DNA from: Thermoplasmata archaeon
Lineage (GTDB): Archaea > Thermoplasmatota > Thermoplasmata > Lutacidiplasmatales > UBA184
Direction: 5' to 3'
NCBI GenBank assembly: GCA_035532555.1
Contig: DATKQS010000006.1
Span: 73,380-126,327, forward strand
Length of the DNA: 52,948 nucleotides
Positions 51,338 through 52,948 of this stretch are shown here, one piece after another (within the stretch, counting starts at the first letter, position 1; each line of letters opens with the position of its first letter). The notes beneath the pieces are model-generated. The model worked only from the letters and a program-made list of their open reading frames with translations. It searched no databases and was not told the origin of the DNA. The position numbers and the translations under genes are program-made.

Positions 51338-52351
51338 CTACGGAGCGCGTACGGGAGCGTGGCGAGCGTGCGAGTGGCGGTGGTACGCTCGAGTGGTCCA
51401 CTGGGGTGCCATCCGCTTGGCTAGCGCCCACAGCGCCCGAGAGGCGAGGTAAGCCTGCCTTCGAACCCGGGCGGCGCGGAGGAGCTCGGCAAACTGGCCC
51501 CAGCTCGGCGGGGGCGCTCCCGGGACCGTCAGATAGAATTGGAATCGGGCCTCGGCCACATAGCCGCGGCCGGCGGTTTCGGCCGGTTTCCCCTGGGTCA
51601 TCTCCTCCACGAGCTCCACCGTCCGTTCCTCGCGGGCGAGCCTCTGGGCCTCCGAGGCCCAGCCTCCTTCGTCGATCTCGGCGTGGCTGGCGCTGGAGTG
51701 GAAGCGATAGCGCGTCAGGCGGTGAGCCTCGATCCAGAGGGTCCCTTCGCTCGCGAGCGCGGCGAAGAACACGAAGATGTCTGGGCTCGCGTCCACCTGA
51801 CGGAACCGGTCCGCCACCGCGCGGAGGAGCGAGGTACGCACGCTCATCGCACTGAGGTTCACGCTGACGCCGTTGCGGAAGAAGTCGGGCGTTCGGGCCC
51901 TTCGCTCGGAAGCATTCGTCACGGAATAGGAGACCGTCGGCTGCGTGCGGAAGCGACCCCAGTCGGGCAGCGAGTGGCCGCGGCGATCCATCGGCGCGAT
52001 GGCGTCGTGGACGAACGTCCGCCTCGGATCCTCCCGGAAGAGCCGCGCGATGCGGCAGAGCTTGTCCGGCTCGAACTGATCGTCGTCGTCCAGGAAGCAT
52101 ACGATCTCTCCCTCGCACGCGTCGATGGCGCGGGCAAGCATGGCGCCGATGGCCGGGCTATCGTCCCACAGGATCTTCGTGCCGGGTTCGTCGCGCCGAG
52201 CGTCGACGGCGGGGTGCGCGAAGTTCTTGATCACGACCATCTCGTAGTCCGACCGCGGGAGACTCTGGGCGAGCACGGAGGCGACCGCCCCCTCGAGGAA
52301 CTCGCGGCGATCGAAGGCGGGAATGATCACCGAGATGAACGCCTCCGTCAA
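51338..52351 (-). CDS. Glycosyltransferase family 2 (GT-A)
   Basis: 337 residues. Seen: FISVIIPAFDRREFLEGAVAS at the N-terminus, VVIKNFAHPAV, CFLDDDDQFEPDKL with the D-x-D metal motif (88-91), and a C-terminal helical region with no membrane segment. TTG 52351 is taken as start because the GT2 fold begins 5 residues later and GGAGAGG lies about 9 nt upstream; the open frame extends 240 nt further without family content. Paralogous to the truncated gene that starts at 52627, arranged head to head. Confidence 0.82.
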   Translation of the reverse strand: MTEAFISVIIPAFDRREFLEGAVASVLAQSLPRSDYEMVVIKNFAHPAVDARRDEPGTKILWDDSPAIGAMLARAIDACEGEIVCFLDDDDQFEPDKLCRIARLFREDPRRTFVHDAIAPMDRRGHSLPDWGRFRTQPTVSYSVTNASERRARTPDFFRNGVSVNLSAMSVRTSLLRAVADRFRQVDASPDIFVFFAALASEGTLWIEAHRLTRYRFHSSASHAEIDEGGWASEAQRLAREERTVELVEEMTQGKPAETAGRGYVAEARFQFYLTVPGAPPPSWGQFAELLRAARVRRQAYLASRALWALAKRMAPQWTTRAYHRHSHARHAPVRAP

Positions 52352-52491
52352 CGTTCGAACCTCTCCTCGCTTCGGGCGATTCCTGCAGACTAGATCAGCG
52401 GATGGCACACGGTACGGTCCCGCGCGTCCGCCGTACCACCACTCTGCACTGGGATCGATCCCACGGGACACGCCCGAGGCATCGATGCGAC

Positions 52492-52557
52492 CCCTCGGAT
52501 TTAACGGCGCGCCGAGGGAGGTGACCCCCGCTCGCGATAGAGGGGGCGCGCCCTCGG
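52492..52557. repeat. Competing inverted repeats in divergent GT2 spacer
   Basis: CCCTCGG (52492-52498), CCGAGGG (52512-52518) and CCCTCGG (52551-52557). The middle copy can pair with either flank, enclosing an AT-rich GATTTAA box (52498-52504) in the first arrangement. The rest of the spacer between the divergent GT2 genes (52352-52626) shows no gene. Confidence 0.5.
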
Positions 52558-52626
52558 TCCCGGAGCCACCTCGTCCTGGCGGAATCATCAAGCGCCGGGG
52601 TCGACTGCCCGCATCGCGGAAGTGCG

Positions 52627-52948
52627 ATGCCAGATCCGAGTGCGATCGCTCCCGAGCTCCCGTCCGGCTCCCTCCGCGAGGGTGGATCGAAGGAACCTTT
52701 GATTTCCGTCGTCGTGGGCGCCTATTCCCGAGAGACCTTCGTGCGGGGCGCGGTCCAGTCGATCCTCGACCAGACCCTGGGCCGCGACCAGATCGAGATC
52801 GTCGTCACCAAGAACTTTCGCTCCGAGCCTCTCGACGGGTTTCTGCTCCGCAGTGGAGTGATCTCGCTCCTGGACCCGGACCCGCGGATCGGGCCGTGGC
52901 TGATGCGCGCGATCCGCAGGACCACGGCTCCGTTGATTGCCTTCCTGG
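52627..52948 (+). CDS. Glycosyltransferase family 2, N-terminal part, cut by window end
   Basis: 107 residues visible. Seen: LISVVVGAYSRETFVRGAVQS, QIEIVVTKNFRSEPL, and a start of the acceptor region WLMRAIRRTTAPLIAFL; the DxD motif would follow just beyond the window. The pattern aligns along its length with the minus-strand GT2 at 51338-52351 (same SxxxxxYxR and VVxKNF segments), so the two arose by duplication. Start ATG 52627 follows a long, structured spacer. Confidence 0.8.
   Translation, partial: MPDPSAIAPELPSGSLREGGSKEPLISVVVGAYSRETFVRGAVQSILDQTLGRDQIEIVVTKNFRSEPLDGFLLRSGVISLLDPDPRIGPWLMRAIRRTTAPLIAFL

Overview
The window is a gene-dense, very GC-rich stretch of archaeal chromosome. 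Archaeal information-processing genes place it: aIF1A, an RPA plus COG3390 partner pair, Bud32, GatD/GatE, MptE, Hel308, an RqcH/Tae2 homologue, an Orc1/Cdc6-like ATPase, and the ftsZ-secE-spt5-rpl11 cluster. Many genes have a recognisable TATA box about 25 nt before a leaderless start. Gene content (Thermoplasma-type phosphoglycolate phosphatase, TPP riboswitch, FixC/ETF beta-oxidation genes) and the GC bias suggest a high-GC soil or sediment lineage of Thermoplasmatota, of the RBG-16-68-12/Angelarchaeales kind. That placement is inference from gene content, not phylogeny. I see no mobile element, CRISPR array or rRNA.

Layout. 1-13.9 kb is an acyl-CoA degradation region: thiolase end, DUF35 partner, acyl-CoA ligase, two acyl-CoA dehydrogenases, enoyl-CoA hydratase, ETF alpha/beta and a FixC-type ETF:quinone oxidoreductase. 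Interleaved are Bud32, the aIF1A-Nnr pair, a PNPOx-like protein and an amidohydrolase. A third acyl-CoA dehydrogenase lies at 46.5-47.6 kb. 13.9-22.3 kb holds LarB, an ion-transporter-superfamily permease, a coiled-coil protein, a membrane-anchored FKBP, the RPA operon, OMP decarboxylase and a GT4 glycosyltransferase. 22.4-27.4 kb is a vitamin island: pdxS divergent from a TPP-riboswitch-controlled thiamine ABC transporter (thiB-thiP-thiQ). 27.4-34.5 kb holds aconitase with a structured leader, an intron-containing tRNA-Arg(GCG), gatD-gatE-phosphoglycolate phosphatase as a tightly overlapping operon, and a 52-residue zinc protein. 34.5-38.2 kb is the ftsZ-secE-spt5-rpl11 cluster on the minus strand, ending in an uncharacterised 97-residue gene. 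38.3-50.2 kb holds mptE, a polytopic membrane protein, a histone-H1-like basic protein, yjbQ, isocitrate dehydrogenase, an Orc1-like ATPase convergent with hel308, and rqcH convergent with an HVO_0476-type zinc protein. 50.3 kb to the end is a glycosyltransferase-2 cluster that runs off the edge.

How the parts fit. Fatty or branched acids are activated by the ligase and oxidised by the dehydrogenases. Electrons pass through ETF and FixC to the quinone pool. Acetyl-CoA would enter a TCA cycle represented here by aconitase and isocitrate dehydrogenase. The items most worth a second look are the D-loop tRNA intron, the aconitase leader that folds between a perfect Shine-Dalgarno sequence and the AUG, the TPP riboswitch with a hairpin over the ribosome site, the Walker-A-defective Orc1 relative, the extended Spt5, the H1-like protein, two long tail-to-tail coding overlaps, and palindromic TATA elements shared by divergent genes.
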